Source: Pseudomonadota bacterium (GTDB lineage: Bacteria > Pseudomonadota > Gammaproteobacteria > Burkholderiales > Burkholderiaceae_C). Taken from it: DNA of 9,238 nucleotides. Positions 1 to 6,670 of the stretch are shown here, one piece after another (position 1 is the first letter of the stretch; each line of letters opens with the position of its first letter). A program made the translations under genes and the position numbers. The notes below the pieces were generated by a model that worked only from the letters and a program-made list of their open reading frames with translations, was not told where the DNA came from and ran no database searches. The stretch lies in NCBI GenBank assembly GCA_023436025.1, contig JAEZKX010000361.1, positions 1 to 9,238 on the forward strand, in the 5' to 3' direction.

Positions 1-1127
1 CACCACAGCTGGCCGCCGCGCTGCGCGGCCAGCGGCCGCAGCGCCTGCAGGCCCTTGTCCAGCGCATCCGGCGTGTGCGCGTAGTCCACCGCCACCAGGG
101 GCTGGCCCGGCAGGGCGATGCGTTCCATGCGGCCCGGCACCGGCAGCAGCGCGCCGCAGGCCGCGACCGCCTGCGCCAGCGGGATGCCCATGGCGCGCAG
201 CATGCCCAGCACGCCCAGCAGGTTGGAGACGTTGTACTGGCCGATCAGCTGGGTGCGCAGCTCGTGGCGCTCGCCGCCCTCGGACACGGTGAAGCGCAGG
301 CCGCCGTCGGCATAGCCGATGTCGTGCGCACGCAGCCGCGCCGGCGCCTCGCAGGAGACCGTCCACACGTCGAGCGCCGCGGCCACCAGGGCCTGCAGCT
401 CGACGCCCTTGGCGTCGTCGAGGTTGATCACCGCCGCCTGCAGGCCGGGCCACTGGAACAGCGCCGCCTTGGCCGTCCAGTAGGCTTCCATGGTGCCGTG
501 GTAGTCCAGGTGGTCCTGGGTGAAGTTGGTGAAGGCGGCCACGCGCACCCGCATGCCGTCCATGCGGCGCTCCACGATGCCGATCGACGAAGCCTCGATG
601 GCACAGGCACGCAGGCCGGCGTCGACGAACTTGCGGAACTGCCGCTGCAGCAGCACCGGGTCGGGCGTGGTCAGGCCGGTGGCTTCCACCCGCGGCGGCT
701 GGCCCACGCCCAGCGTGCCGACGATGCCGCACGGCGTGCCGGCCTGCGACAGCGCCTGCGCCAGCCACCAGGCCGTGGAGGTCTTGCCGTTGGTGCCGGT
801 CACGGCCAGCACGTCGAGCTGCTGCGTCGGGTCGCCGTAGAAGTCGGCGGCGATGGGGCCGGTGGCGGCCTTGAGGCCGGGATAGGCGGCGACCGCGTCG
901 CCGTCGAAGCCGAAGGCCTCGCTGCCCTCGGCCTCCACCAGGCACGCGCGCGCGCCCTGCGCCAGGGCGCCGGCCACGAACTTGCGGCCGTCGGTGGCGG
1001 CGCCGGGCCAGGCGATGAAGCCGTCGCCCGCGCCCACCTTGCGGCTGTCGCAATGCAGGTCGGCCACGCCCCGCGCGCGCAGCCAGGCGGCGGCCTCGGC
1101 GGGGGAAAGCAGCAGGCGCGGCACCAT
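1..1127 (-). CDS. murE: UDP-N-acetylmuramyl-tripeptide synthetase MurE (3' end outside window)
   Basis: Cytoplasmic Mur ligase that adds the third residue (meso-diaminopimelate in Gram-negative bacteria) to UDP-MurNAc-L-Ala-D-Glu with ATP hydrolysis, in peptidoglycan precursor synthesis. I translated 375 codons by hand from the ATG at 1127. The ATP-binding loop GTNGKTS is at residues 111-117, TTPD at 153-156, the DHLDYHG block at 205-211, the lysine expected to be carbamylated in YWTAK at 220, QYNVSNLLG at 297-305 and DYAHTPDALDK at 348-358. About 120-130 C-terminal residues, including the DNPR motif that reads diaminopimelate, lie beyond position 1, so amino acid specificity cannot be read here. 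The start overlaps the ftsI stop as TGATG and has a GGAGGA ribosome site at 1137-1142, nine bases upstream. The identification is secure. Confidence 0.97.
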   Translation of the reverse strand, partial: MVPRLLLSPAEAAAWLRARGVADLHCDSRKVGAGDGFIAWPGAATDGRKFVAGALAQGARACLVEAEGSEAFGFDGDAVAAYPGLKAATGPIAADFYGDPTQQLDVLAVTGTNGKTSTAWWLAQALSQAGTPCGIVGTLGVGQPPRVEATGLTTPDPVLLQRQFRKFVDAGLRACAIEASSIGIVERRMDGMRVRVAAFTNFTQDHLDYHGTMEAYWTAKAALFQWPGLQAAVINLDDAKGVELQALVAAALDVWTVSCEAPARLRAHDIGYADGGLRFTVSEGGERHELRTQLIGQYNVSNLLGVLGMLRAMGIPLAQAVAACGALLPVPGRMERIALPGQPLVAVDYAHTPDALDKGLQALRPLAAQRGGQLW

Positions 1128-2866
1128 CAGAAGGATTCCTCCACCGGGTGCACCACGATCTGCGGCTTGACGCTCATGTCCGGCTGCACGTTCATGAGGC
1201 GCAGCGTCTGCTGCACCACCTCGCTGAACACCGGGCCCGCCACCGTGCCGCCGTAGTAGTGGCCGGCGCTGGGCTCGTCGATCATCACGGCGACGATGAT
1301 GCGCGGCGTGTCGATCGGCGCCATGCCGGTGAACCAGGAGCGGTACTTGCCCGAGGCATAGCCCTTGCCCACCTGCTTGCGCGCCGTGCCGGACTTGCCA
1401 CCCACCGAGTAGCCCACCGTCTGCGCCTTCTGGCCGGTGCCGCCGGGGCCGGCGGCCAGCCACAGCATGTGGCGGACCTGCTTGGCATGCTCGGGGGAGA
1501 ACACCCTGGTGCCCACCGCCGGCTCGCTGCTCTTGAGCATGGTGGCCGGGATGATGTGGCCATCGTGCGCGAAGGCGGTGTACGAGCGCGCCATCTGGAA
1601 CAGTGACGCCGACAGGCCGTAGCCGTACGACATGGTGGCCTGCTCCACCGGCTTCCATGTCTTCCAGGGCCGCAGGCGCCCCGTGACGGCGCCGGGGAAG
1701 GCGATCTGCGGCTTCTGCCCGTAGCCCAGCGCGGTGAAGATCTCCCACATCTCCTGCGGACTCATCTTCTGGGCGATCTTCAGGGCGCCCACGTTGCTGG
1801 ACTTCTGGACCACGCCGTTGACGTCCAGCACGCCGTAGTTGTGGGTGTCGTTGATCGTGAAGCCGCCCATGGCGTAGCGCCCGGGGCTGGTGTCGATGAT
1901 GGTGTCGGTGCGCACGCGACCGAGCTCCAGGGCGGCCGCCACCGTGATCGGCTTCATGGTGGAACCAGGCTCGAAGGTGTCGGTGAGCGCGCGGTTGCGC
2001 AGCTGCTCGCCCGACAGGTTCTGGCGGCGGTTGGGGTTGTAGCTCGGGTAATTGGCCAGCGCCAGCACCTCGCCGGTGATGCTGTCCAGCACCACCACGC
2101 TGCCCGCCTTGGCCTTGTTGGCGATCACGGCCTCGCGCAGCTTCTGGTAGGCGAAGAACTGCACCTTGCTGTCAATCGACAGCTGCAGGTCCTTGCCGTC
2201 GACCGGCGGCACCTGCTCGACCACGTCCTCGACGATGCGGCCGAGCCGGTCCTTGATGACGCGGCGCGAGCCGGGGCGGCCGGCCAGCTCCTTGTTGAAG
2301 GCGAGCTCCACGCCCTCCTGGCCGTTGTCCTCCACGTTGGTGAAGCCCACCACGTGCGCGGCGGCTTCGCCCTCGGGATACTGGCGCCGGTACTCCTTGC
2401 GCTGGTAGATGCCCTTGATGTCGAGGGCGGCGATCTGGCGCGCCACCGGCTCGTCGATCTGCCGCTTGAGCCAGACGAAGCTGCGGTCGTCGTCATCGAG
2501 CTTCTTCATCAGCTCGGGCAGCGGCATCTCCAGCAGCTTCGCCAGCTGCGCCAGCTTGGCGCGGTCGCGCTCCACGTCCTCGGGGATGGCCCAGATGCTG
2601 GGCACCGGCACGCTGGTGGCCAGCAGCACGCCGTTGCGGTCGAAGATGCGGCCGCGGTTGGCGGCGAGCTGCAGCGTTCGGGCGAAGCGCACCTCGCCCT
2701 GGCGCTGGTAGAAGTCGTTCTCGATCACCTGCACCCAGGCGGCGCGGGCGGCAAGCCCGAAGAAGCCCAGTGCGATGCCAGCCACGATCAGCTTGCTGCG
2801 CCACACGGGCGTGCGGCTCGCCAGCAGCGGGCTGGAGGTGTAGGCAACGGCGCGGTGCCCGCTCAT
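1127..2866 (-). CDS. ftsI: Peptidoglycan D,D-transpeptidase FtsI (PBP3)
   Basis: Divisome transpeptidase that cross-links septal peptidoglycan, anchored in the inner membrane with its catalytic domain in the periplasm. The protein has 579 residues. A short basic N-terminus is followed by one membrane segment near residues 26-45 (IVAGIALGFFGLAARAAWV). The PBP dimerisation domain, with RGRIFDRNG at 71-79, comes next. The transpeptidase domain follows, with the active-site STMK at 302-305, SSN at 356-358 and KSGT at 491-494. KSG replaces the textbook KTG, a conservative change. The frame is open upstream to an ATG at 3166, but that part is read out of frame over ftsL and looks nothing like a PBP. 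The ATG at 2866 is preferred because of GGAGG seven bases upstream and a normal N-terminus. It is followed at once by murE (TGATG overlap). The start region has an unusual leader frame, listed separately. Confidence 0.97.
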   Translation of the reverse strand: MSGHRAVAYTSSPLLASRTPVWRSKLIVAGIALGFFGLAARAAWVQVIENDFYQRQGEVRFARTLQLAANRGRIFDRNGVLLATSVPVPSIWAIPEDVERDRAKLAQLAKLLEMPLPELMKKLDDDDRSFVWLKRQIDEPVARQIAALDIKGIYQRKEYRRQYPEGEAAAHVVGFTNVEDNGQEGVELAFNKELAGRPGSRRVIKDRLGRIVEDVVEQVPPVDGKDLQLSIDSKVQFFAYQKLREAVIANKAKAGSVVVLDSITGEVLALANYPSYNPNRRQNLSGEQLRNRALTDTFEPGSTMKPITVAAALELGRVRTDTIIDTSPGRYAMGGFTINDTHNYGVLDVNGVVQKSSNVGALKIAQKMSPQEMWEIFTALGYGQKPQIAFPGAVTGRLRPWKTWKPVEQATMSYGYGLSASLFQMARSYTAFAHDGHIIPATMLKSSEPAVGTRVFSPEHAKQVRHMLWLAAGPGGTGQKAQTVGYSVGGKSGTARKQVGKGYASGKYRSWFTGMAPIDTPRIIVAVMIDEPSAGHYYGGTVAGPVFSEVVQQTLRLMNVQPDMSVKPQIVVHPVEESF

Positions 2867-2925
2867 GCCAGCGCCTCCACGCTGCGCGCCGCGGCACGCG
2901 GCCCGGCAACGGCGCGGCGGCTCAT
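2863..2925 (-). other. 20-codon reading frame bridging ftsL and ftsI
   Basis: An ATG at 2925 overlaps the ftsL stop as ATGA and opens a frame of 20 codons (MSRRAVAGPRAAAR...). The frame ends in a TGA that again overlaps, as ATGA, the ftsI ATG at 2866. It is out of frame with ftsI by two bases. Its first residues, MSRRAVA, resemble the start of FtsI itself, MSGHRAVA, and the two share a 13-bp direct repeat (2843-2855 and 2905-2917 on the plus strand). It could be a translated coupling peptide or the remnant of an older ftsI start after a small duplication or frameshift. It could also be chance in GC-rich DNA. Translation is not shown by the sequence alone; an AGGGGG run upstream of 2925 is only a weak ribosome site. 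Confidence 0.3.
2874..2878 (-). promoter_or_regulatory. Shine-Dalgarno site fixing the ftsI start
   Basis: GGAGG lies seven bases upstream of the ATG at 2866. It is the best ribosome site in the ftsL-ftsI junction and supports 2866 as the ftsI start rather than any upstream codon. Confidence 0.75.
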
Positions 2926-3209
2926 GGCCGTGCCCCCTGCGCCACGCCCGAGAGCGTGACGTACTGCGTGATCGCCGGCGTGGCGCTGCGCATCTGCAGC
3001 TGCTCGCGCGCCAGCTTCTCCACCCGCCCCGGCGTGGCCTGGGCGCGCTTCTCGACCTGCAGGCGCTCGTGCTCCACCTCGAGGCGGCGGTACTCGTTCT
3101 GCGCCTTCTCGATCTCGGCGTAGAGACGGCGCGACTCGTACTGCACCTGCACCAGGTACAGCGCACTGGCGATGACGCCGACGAGCAGGACGAGATTGAG
3201 GCGGGTCAT
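2922..3209 (-). CDS. ftsL: Cell division protein FtsL
   Basis: Small bitopic inner-membrane protein that joins FtsB and FtsQ to recruit and activate FtsW-FtsI at the septum. It has 95 residues. A short N-terminus is followed by a single membrane helix at about residues 4-22 (LNLVLLVGVIASALYLVQV). A charged heptad-rich coiled coil covers about 25-72, and a short periplasmic tail follows. This layout, the length and the position between rsmH and ftsI are those of FtsL, whose sequence is otherwise poorly conserved. The start ATG at 3209 overlaps the rsmH stop as ATGA and has GAGGA (3220-3224) ten bases upstream, inside rsmH. Its own stop overlaps an ATG at 2925, so coupled translation through the cluster is likely. 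Confidence 0.95.
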   Translation of the reverse strand: MTRLNLVLLVGVIASALYLVQVQYESRRLYAEIEKAQNEYRRLEVEHERLQVEKRAQATPGRVEKLAREQLQMRSATPAITQYVTLSGVAQGARP

Positions 3210-4120
3210 GCCACGTCCGTCCTCTCGGCCACGCGCATGATGGCGCTGCGCGAACGCGGATTGGCCGCCACCTCGGCGGCCGAGGGCTTGATGCGCCCCA
3301 GCGCCTTCAGCTTCACCGGCCTGGGCGGCGCGAAGGGCGCGCGGCGGTCGAATTCCTCGCGCGCATGCCGGGCGATGAACTGCTTGACGATGCGGTCCTC
3401 CAGCGAGTGGAAGCTGATCACCACCAGGCGGCCGCGCGGCTGCAGGACGTTCAAACTGGCCTCGAGCGCCTGTTGCAGTTCTTCAAGCTCGGCGTTGACG
3501 AAAATCCGAAGAGCCTGAAATGTGCGCGTTGCAGGGTCCTGGCCCGGCTCGCGGGTTTTGACCGCACCAGCCACGAGCTGGGCCAGTTCGGCGGTGGTTG
3601 CAAGAGGGCCCCGTTCCTGTCGCCGAGCAGCAACCGCCTTTGCAATCTGAAAAGCAAACCGTTCTTCGCCATAGTCACGGATCACCTCCGCCATCTGCTC
3701 GACGCTGGCCGTGGCCAGCCAGTCCGCCGCGCTGGTTCCGCGCGTCGGGTCCATGCGCATGTCCAGCGGGCCGTCGTTGCGGAACGAGAAGCCGCGCCCG
3801 GGGTTGTCGATCTGCGGCGAGCTCACGCCCAGGTCCATCAGCACGCCGGTCACGCTGGCGGCCGGCAGCTGCGCCAGCGCCGCGAAGCCCTCGTGGCGGA
3901 TGGAGAAGCGGGCATCGGAGATGGCCCCGGCCGCCGCCACCGCCTCGGGGTCCTTGTCGAAGGCCGTCAGCCGGCCCGCGGGGCCCAGCCGCGACAGCAG
4001 CAGGCGCGTGTGGCCGCCGCGCCCGAAGGTCGCGTCGACGTAGTGTCCATCCGGCTTGGTGACGAGGGCTTCGATCGCTTCGTTCAACAAGACGGTGGTG
4101 TGTTGCCATGTGCCGTCCAC
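3206..4120 (-). CDS. rsmH: 16S rRNA (cytosine(1402)-N4)-methyltransferase RsmH
   Basis: SAM-dependent enzyme (formerly MraW) that methylates N4 of C1402 in the 16S rRNA decoding centre. It has 304 residues, the usual length. The SAM-binding motif VDATFGRGGHT is at 28-38, DLGVSSPQID at 96-105, RGFSFRNDGPLDMRMD at 109-124, SFHSLEDRIVK at 236-246 and the C-terminal NPRSRSAIMR at 287-296. The start is a GTG at 4120, nine bases after the mraZ stop. It gives the expected WQHTTVLLNEA beginning, and no strong ribosome site precedes it, so coupling to mraZ is likely. Residues 149-224 (3449-3676) use many A- or T-ending codons, 32 of 76 by hand count, unlike the rest of the gene. The reading frame and motifs are intact. 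Confidence 0.97.
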   Translation of the reverse strand: MDGTWQHTTVLLNEAIEALVTKPDGHYVDATFGRGGHTRLLLSRLGPAGRLTAFDKDPEAVAAAGAISDARFSIRHEGFAALAQLPAASVTGVLMDLGVSSPQIDNPGRGFSFRNDGPLDMRMDPTRGTSAADWLATASVEQMAEVIRDYGEERFAFQIAKAVAARRQERGPLATTAELAQLVAGAVKTREPGQDPATRTFQALRIFVNAELEELQQALEASLNVLQPRGRLVVISFHSLEDRIVKQFIARHAREEFDRRAPFAPPRPVKLKALGRIKPSAAEVAANPRSRSAIMRVAERTDVA

Positions 4121-4129
4121 CGCTTGCTT

Positions 4130-4558
4130 TCAGAAGGAGAAGTCCTGGAAGGCTTCAGGCATCCCGGCGCGCATCGCCTCGGCCTCCTTGGCTTCGTAGG
4201 TCGCCTTGTCCCAAAGTTCGAAGTGGTTGCCCATGCCGAGCAGCATCACGTCCTTCCCGATTCCCGCGGCGGAGCGCAGCTCGGGCGACACCAGCACGCG
4301 GCCGGTGCCGTCGAGCTCCACGTCCATCGCGTTGCCGAGGAAGATTCTCTTCCACCACTGCGCCGCCATGGGGAGCTGCGCGATGCGCTCGCGAAACTTT
4401 TCCCATTCGGGGCGGGGAAAAATCATGAGGCAGCCGTGCGGGTGCTTGGTGATGGTCACCTGGTTGGCGGCCGTGGCGCCCAGGACGTCGCGATGCCGGG
4501 TCGGCATGGACAGCCTCCCCTTGGCATCGAGACTCAGCGACGACGCGCCCTGGAACAC
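4130..4558 (-). CDS. mraZ: Transcriptional regulator MraZ
   Basis: First gene of the dcw cluster. MraZ proteins are ring-forming DNA-binding proteins with two AbrB-like (SpoVT-type) half-domains, and they repress their own promoter in the species studied. The 142 residues include both signature repeats: DAKGRLSMPTRHRD at 11-24 and DGTGRVLVSPELR at 83-95. The start is a GTG at 4558, giving the family beginning MFQGASSLSLDAKGR, with GAGGA (4568-4572) nine bases upstream. The length fits the family. Four AAGTG-type repeats at exact 10-bp spacing lie 53-87 bases upstream and are good candidates for its own operator. rsmH follows after nine bases. Confidence 0.97.
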   Translation of the reverse strand: MFQGASSLSLDAKGRLSMPTRHRDVLGATAANQVTITKHPHGCLMIFPRPEWEKFRERIAQLPMAAQWWKRIFLGNAMDVELDGTGRVLVSPELRSAAGIGKDVMLLGMGNHFELWDKATYEAKEAEAMRAGMPEAFQDFSF

Positions 4559-4578
4559 CTGTGTCAGTCCTCACGGTC

Positions 4579-4621
4579 AAAAAAACGGCAAAGGGAGGCG
4601 TGGCCAAAGCCACTTCCTCCC
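4579..4621 (-). terminator. Attenuator-like hairpin with T tracts in the mraZ leader
   Basis: Read on the minus strand, GGGAGG, AA, GTGGC, loop TTTG, GCCAC, G, CCTCCC form an 11-bp stem (4593-4621) with a small internal loop. TTT follows directly and then, four bases later, a run of seven T (4579-4585). This is the form of an intrinsic terminator, but it sits between the candidate mra promoter and the mraZ start codon, on the coding side. Its 5' arm overlaps the last candidate MraZ box. It may attenuate dcw transcription or stop read-through from hslVU. The T run is offset from the stem, so efficiency is uncertain. Confidence 0.55.
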
Positions 4622-4645
4622 ACTTCATTGCACTTTTTTGCACTG
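4611..4645 (-). promoter_or_regulatory. Candidate MraZ operator: four 10-bp-spaced AAGTG repeats
   Basis: On the plus strand CACT occurs at 4611, 4621, 4631 and 4641, exactly one helical turn apart; on the minus strand this reads as repeated (A)AGTG followed by G or C. Three of the four units carry AAGTG. MraZ is known to bind tandem short repeats (TGGG- or AAAGTG-type boxes) upstream of its own gene. The position just before mraZ, overlapping the candidate -10 element and start site, fits autorepression. The match is by eye and binding is inferred. Confidence 0.7.
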
Positions 4646-4668
4646 TAGCAGGAAAGGCAGAGGCGCAA
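4642..4668 (-). promoter_or_regulatory. Candidate mra (dcw) promoter with extended -10
   Basis: On the minus strand, TGCTACAGT (4642-4650) matches an extended -10 element (TG, one base, TACAGT). A weak -35, TTGCGC, lies at 4663-4668 with a short 15-bp spacer, so the extended -10 would carry most of the strength. Transcription would start near 4635, giving a leader of roughly 75 bases before mraZ. The overlap with the MraZ-box array supports the placement; no start-site data are available here. Confidence 0.45.
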
Positions 4669-4699
4669 CAGGGAGCCCGGTACTTTTTGGCAATGAAAT

Positions 4700-4763
4700 C
4701 AAGCACTTAGAAACGACTTCGGAGGCACGAGGCCTCCGAAAATCGTTCAAAAGCAAGCACTTA
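4700..4763. repeat. 10-bp direct repeat flanking the post-hslU hairpin
   Basis: CAAGCACTTA occurs at 4700-4709 and again at 4754-4763, on either side of the hairpin at 4712-4747. Read on the minus strand each copy contains AAGTGC, the same core as the candidate MraZ boxes. The pair could be distal binding sites, a target duplication around a very small palindromic insertion, or chance. Confidence 0.4.
4712..4747 (-). terminator. Hairpin downstream of hslU, probable terminator
   Basis: A perfect 9-bp stem, TTCGGAGGC (4718-4726) with GCCTCCGAA (4732-4740), has a 5-base loop. Five further outer pairs (AACGA with TCGTT) follow across a small bulge. It begins about 50 bases after the hslU stop. 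On the minus strand only a short TTT follows the stem, so it is a weak intrinsic terminator at best. Its likely role is to separate hslVU from the dcw operon. The stem is nearly symmetric and could act on either strand. Confidence 0.5.
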
Positions 4764-4795
4764 CGCAGCGGTCTGCAAGTAGAGCCTGAGGGTAG

Positions 4796-6115
4796 TCAAA
4801 GGATGTATCGCGACAGGTCCTCGTCACGGCTGAGTACCGCCAGCCGCGCGTCCACATAGGCCGCATCGACGGTGACCGTCTGGCCTTCCAGCCGGGTGGC
4901 GTCGAAGCTCACTTCGTCCAGCAGGCGCTCCATCACCGTGGACAGCCGCCGCGCGCCGATGTTCTCGGTGCGCTCGTTCACCTCGCAGGCGATCTGGGCC
5001 AGGCGGGTGATGCCCTCCGGGGTGAATTCCAGCTGCACGCGCTCGGTGGCCAGCAGCGCCTGGTACTGCTTGACCAGCGAAGCATGGGTGCTGGTGAGAA
5101 TGGCCTCGAAGTCCTGCACCGACAGCGACCCGAGCTCCACCCGGATCGGGAAACGACCCTGCAGCTCCGGGATCAGGTCGCTGGGCTTGGACAGGTGGAA
5201 GGCGCCGCTGGCGATGAACAGGATGTGGTCGGTCTTCACCGGCCCGTACTTGGTGGAGACGGTCGTGCCCTCCACCAGCGGCAGCAGGTCGCGTTGCACG
5301 CCTTGGCGCGACACTTCCGCGCCCGACCCCTCGCTGCGCGAGGCCACCTTGTCGATCTCGTCGATGAAGACGATGCCGTTCTGTTCGGCGTTCTGGATCG
5401 CGGCCGCCTTGATCTCGTCCTCGTTGACCAGGCTGGCGGCCTCCTCGTCGACGATCAGCTTCATCGCCTCGCGGATCTTCAGCTTGCGCGTCTTGCGCCG
5501 GGCGTTGCCGAACTGGCTGAACATGCCGCGCAGCTGCTCGGTCATCTCCTCCATGCCGGGAGGCGCCATGATCTCCACCGAGGGCCGGGGCTCGGCCACC
5601 TCGATCTCGACTTCCTTGTCGTCCAGCTCGCCCTGGCGCAGCTTCTTGCGGAACACCTGGCGCGCCGTGCTGTCGGGGGCCGGCTCCTCGCCGCGCGCGG
5701 CCGGCAGCAAGGCGTCGAGGACGCGTTCCTCGGCGGCATCCTCGGCACGGGCACGCACCTTGCGCATCTCGGCCACGCGGGTCTGCTTCACGGCCATCTC
5801 GGCCAGGTCGCGGATGATGGCATCGACGTCCTTGCCGACGTAGCCCACCTCGGTGAACTTGGTGGCCTCGACCTTGATGAAGGGCGCGTCGGCCAGGCGG
5901 GCCAGGCGCCGCGCGATCTCGGTCTTGCCCACGCCGGTGGGGCCGATCATCAGGATGTTCTTGGGGGTGATCTCGACGCGCAGCTTCTCGTCGACCTGCT
6001 GGCGCCGCCACCGATTGCGCAGGGCGATGGCCACGGCGCGCTTGGCGTCCTTCTGGCCGACGATGTGGCGATCGAGTTCGGAGACGATCTCCTGGGGAGT
6101 CATGCTGGCACTCAT
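4796..6115 (-). CDS. hslU: ATP-dependent protease ATPase subunit HslU
   Basis: AAA+ unfoldase (ClpY) that forms hexameric rings on HslV and feeds it unfolded proteins in the cytoplasm, a protein quality-control and heat-shock function. It has 439 residues. The Walker A motif GPTGVGKT is at 58-65, the pore loop GYVG at 91-94 and the charged, variable I-domain at about 110-245. Walker B, IVFIDEID, is at 248-255, and the sensor-2 arginine region GARR is at 387-390. The C-terminus ends in SRYIL, the tail that inserts between HslV subunits to activate them. The ATG at 6115 overlaps the hslV stop as ATGA and has GAGG (6123-6126) seven bases upstream. An alternative ATG at codon 5 is possible. Nothing is missing compared with the family. 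Confidence 0.98.
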   Translation of the reverse strand: MSASMTPQEIVSELDRHIVGQKDAKRAVAIALRNRWRRQQVDEKLRVEITPKNILMIGPTGVGKTEIARRLARLADAPFIKVEATKFTEVGYVGKDVDAIIRDLAEMAVKQTRVAEMRKVRARAEDAAEERVLDALLPAARGEEPAPDSTARQVFRKKLRQGELDDKEVEIEVAEPRPSVEIMAPPGMEEMTEQLRGMFSQFGNARRKTRKLKIREAMKLIVDEEAASLVNEDEIKAAAIQNAEQNGIVFIDEIDKVASRSEGSGAEVSRQGVQRDLLPLVEGTTVSTKYGPVKTDHILFIASGAFHLSKPSDLIPELQGRFPIRVELGSLSVQDFEAILTSTHASLVKQYQALLATERVQLEFTPEGITRLAQIACEVNERTENIGARRLSTVMERLLDEVSFDATRLEGQTVTVDAAYVDARLAVLSRDEDLSRYIL

Positions 6116-6663
6116 TCGAGCACCTCGATCGTGTGGTTCATGTTGGTGTAGATGCAGAGCTCGCCGGCGATCTCGAGCGACTTCTTGACGATGTCGCGCG
6201 CGCCGAGCTCCGAGTTGTCGAGGAGCGCCTTCGCCGCCGCCTGGGCGTAGCCGCCGCCGGAGCCGATGGCGACGATGCCCTGCTCGGGCTCCAGCACGTC
6301 GCCGTTGCCGGTGATGATCAGCGAGTTCTCGCGGTCGGCCACGGCCAGCATGGCCTCGAGCCGGCGCAGCACGCGGTCGGTGCGCCAGTCCTTGGTGAGT
6401 TCGATGGCCGCGCGCACCAGGTGGCCCTGGTGCTTCTCGAGCTTGCCCTCGAAACGCTCGAACAGCGTGAAGGCATCGGCGGTGGCGCCGGCGAATCCGG
6501 CCAGGACCTTGTCGTGGTAGAGCTTGCGGACCTTGCGGGCGGTGCCCTTGACGACGATGTTGCCCAGGGTCACCTGGCCGTCACCGCCGAGTGCCACCTG
6601 CCAGCGGCCGTCGGCATCCTTGCGCCGCACGCTGACGATGGTCGTACCGTGAAATTGTTCCAT
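6112..6663 (-). CDS. hslV: ATP-dependent protease peptidase subunit HslV
   Basis: Proteasome-beta-like threonine peptidase (ClpQ), a double hexamer that degrades substrates delivered by HslU. It has 183 residues. The catalytic threonine is Thr7 in HGTTIVSVRR, so the first six residues, MEQFHG, form a propeptide that must be removed. The active-site lysine is probably Lys44 in TARKVRK. GDGQ is at 27-30, and GSGGGYAQAAAKALL is at 134-148. Compared with the E. coli protein as I recall it, there are about five extra residues near 16-21 (ADGRWQ). It is transcribed before hslU with an ATGA overlap. The start at 6663 has no Shine-Dalgarno site: the upstream stretch is pyrimidine-rich (CCCCTTCTCTTCTCA) and follows directly on a large inverted repeat. 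Confidence 0.98.
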   Translation of the reverse strand: MEQFHGTTIVSVRRKDADGRWQVALGGDGQVTLGNIVVKGTARKVRKLYHDKVLAGFAGATADAFTLFERFEGKLEKHQGHLVRAAIELTKDWRTDRVLRRLEAMLAVADRENSLIITGNGDVLEPEQGIVAIGSGGGYAQAAAKALLDNSELGARDIVKKSLEIAGELCIYTNMNHTIEVLE

Positions 6664-6670
6664 TGAGAAG

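Noticed and set aside
75..1256. Long plus-strand open frame opposite murE
   Set aside because: It is Arg/Ala/His/Gly-rich with no recognisable domain and lies fully antisense to a convincing murE; such frames are expected in DNA with G/C-ending codons.
1384..1420. KSGT instead of KTGT in FtsI as a possible resistance or inactivating change
   Set aside because: Ser for Thr is conservative and, as far as I recall, normal in betaproteobacterial FtsI; all other catalytic motifs are intact.
1841..2959. Plus-strand frame of 372 codons opposite ftsI
   Set aside because: Low-complexity composition, antisense to intact FtsI motifs, no ribosome site or neighbouring plus-strand gene.
2867..3166. N-terminal extension of ftsI to an ATG at 3166
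   Set aside because: The extra residues are Arg/Ser-rich, overlap ftsL in another frame and match no PBP feature; GGAGG before 2866 supports the shorter start.
3365..4648. Plus-strand frame of 427 codons across rsmH, mraZ and the gap
   Set aside because: Antisense shadow of two well-conserved genes, with no recognisable protein features.
5084..6151. Plus-strand frame opposite hslU
   Set aside because: Leu/Gly/His/Asp-rich shadow of hslU codon bias without domains.
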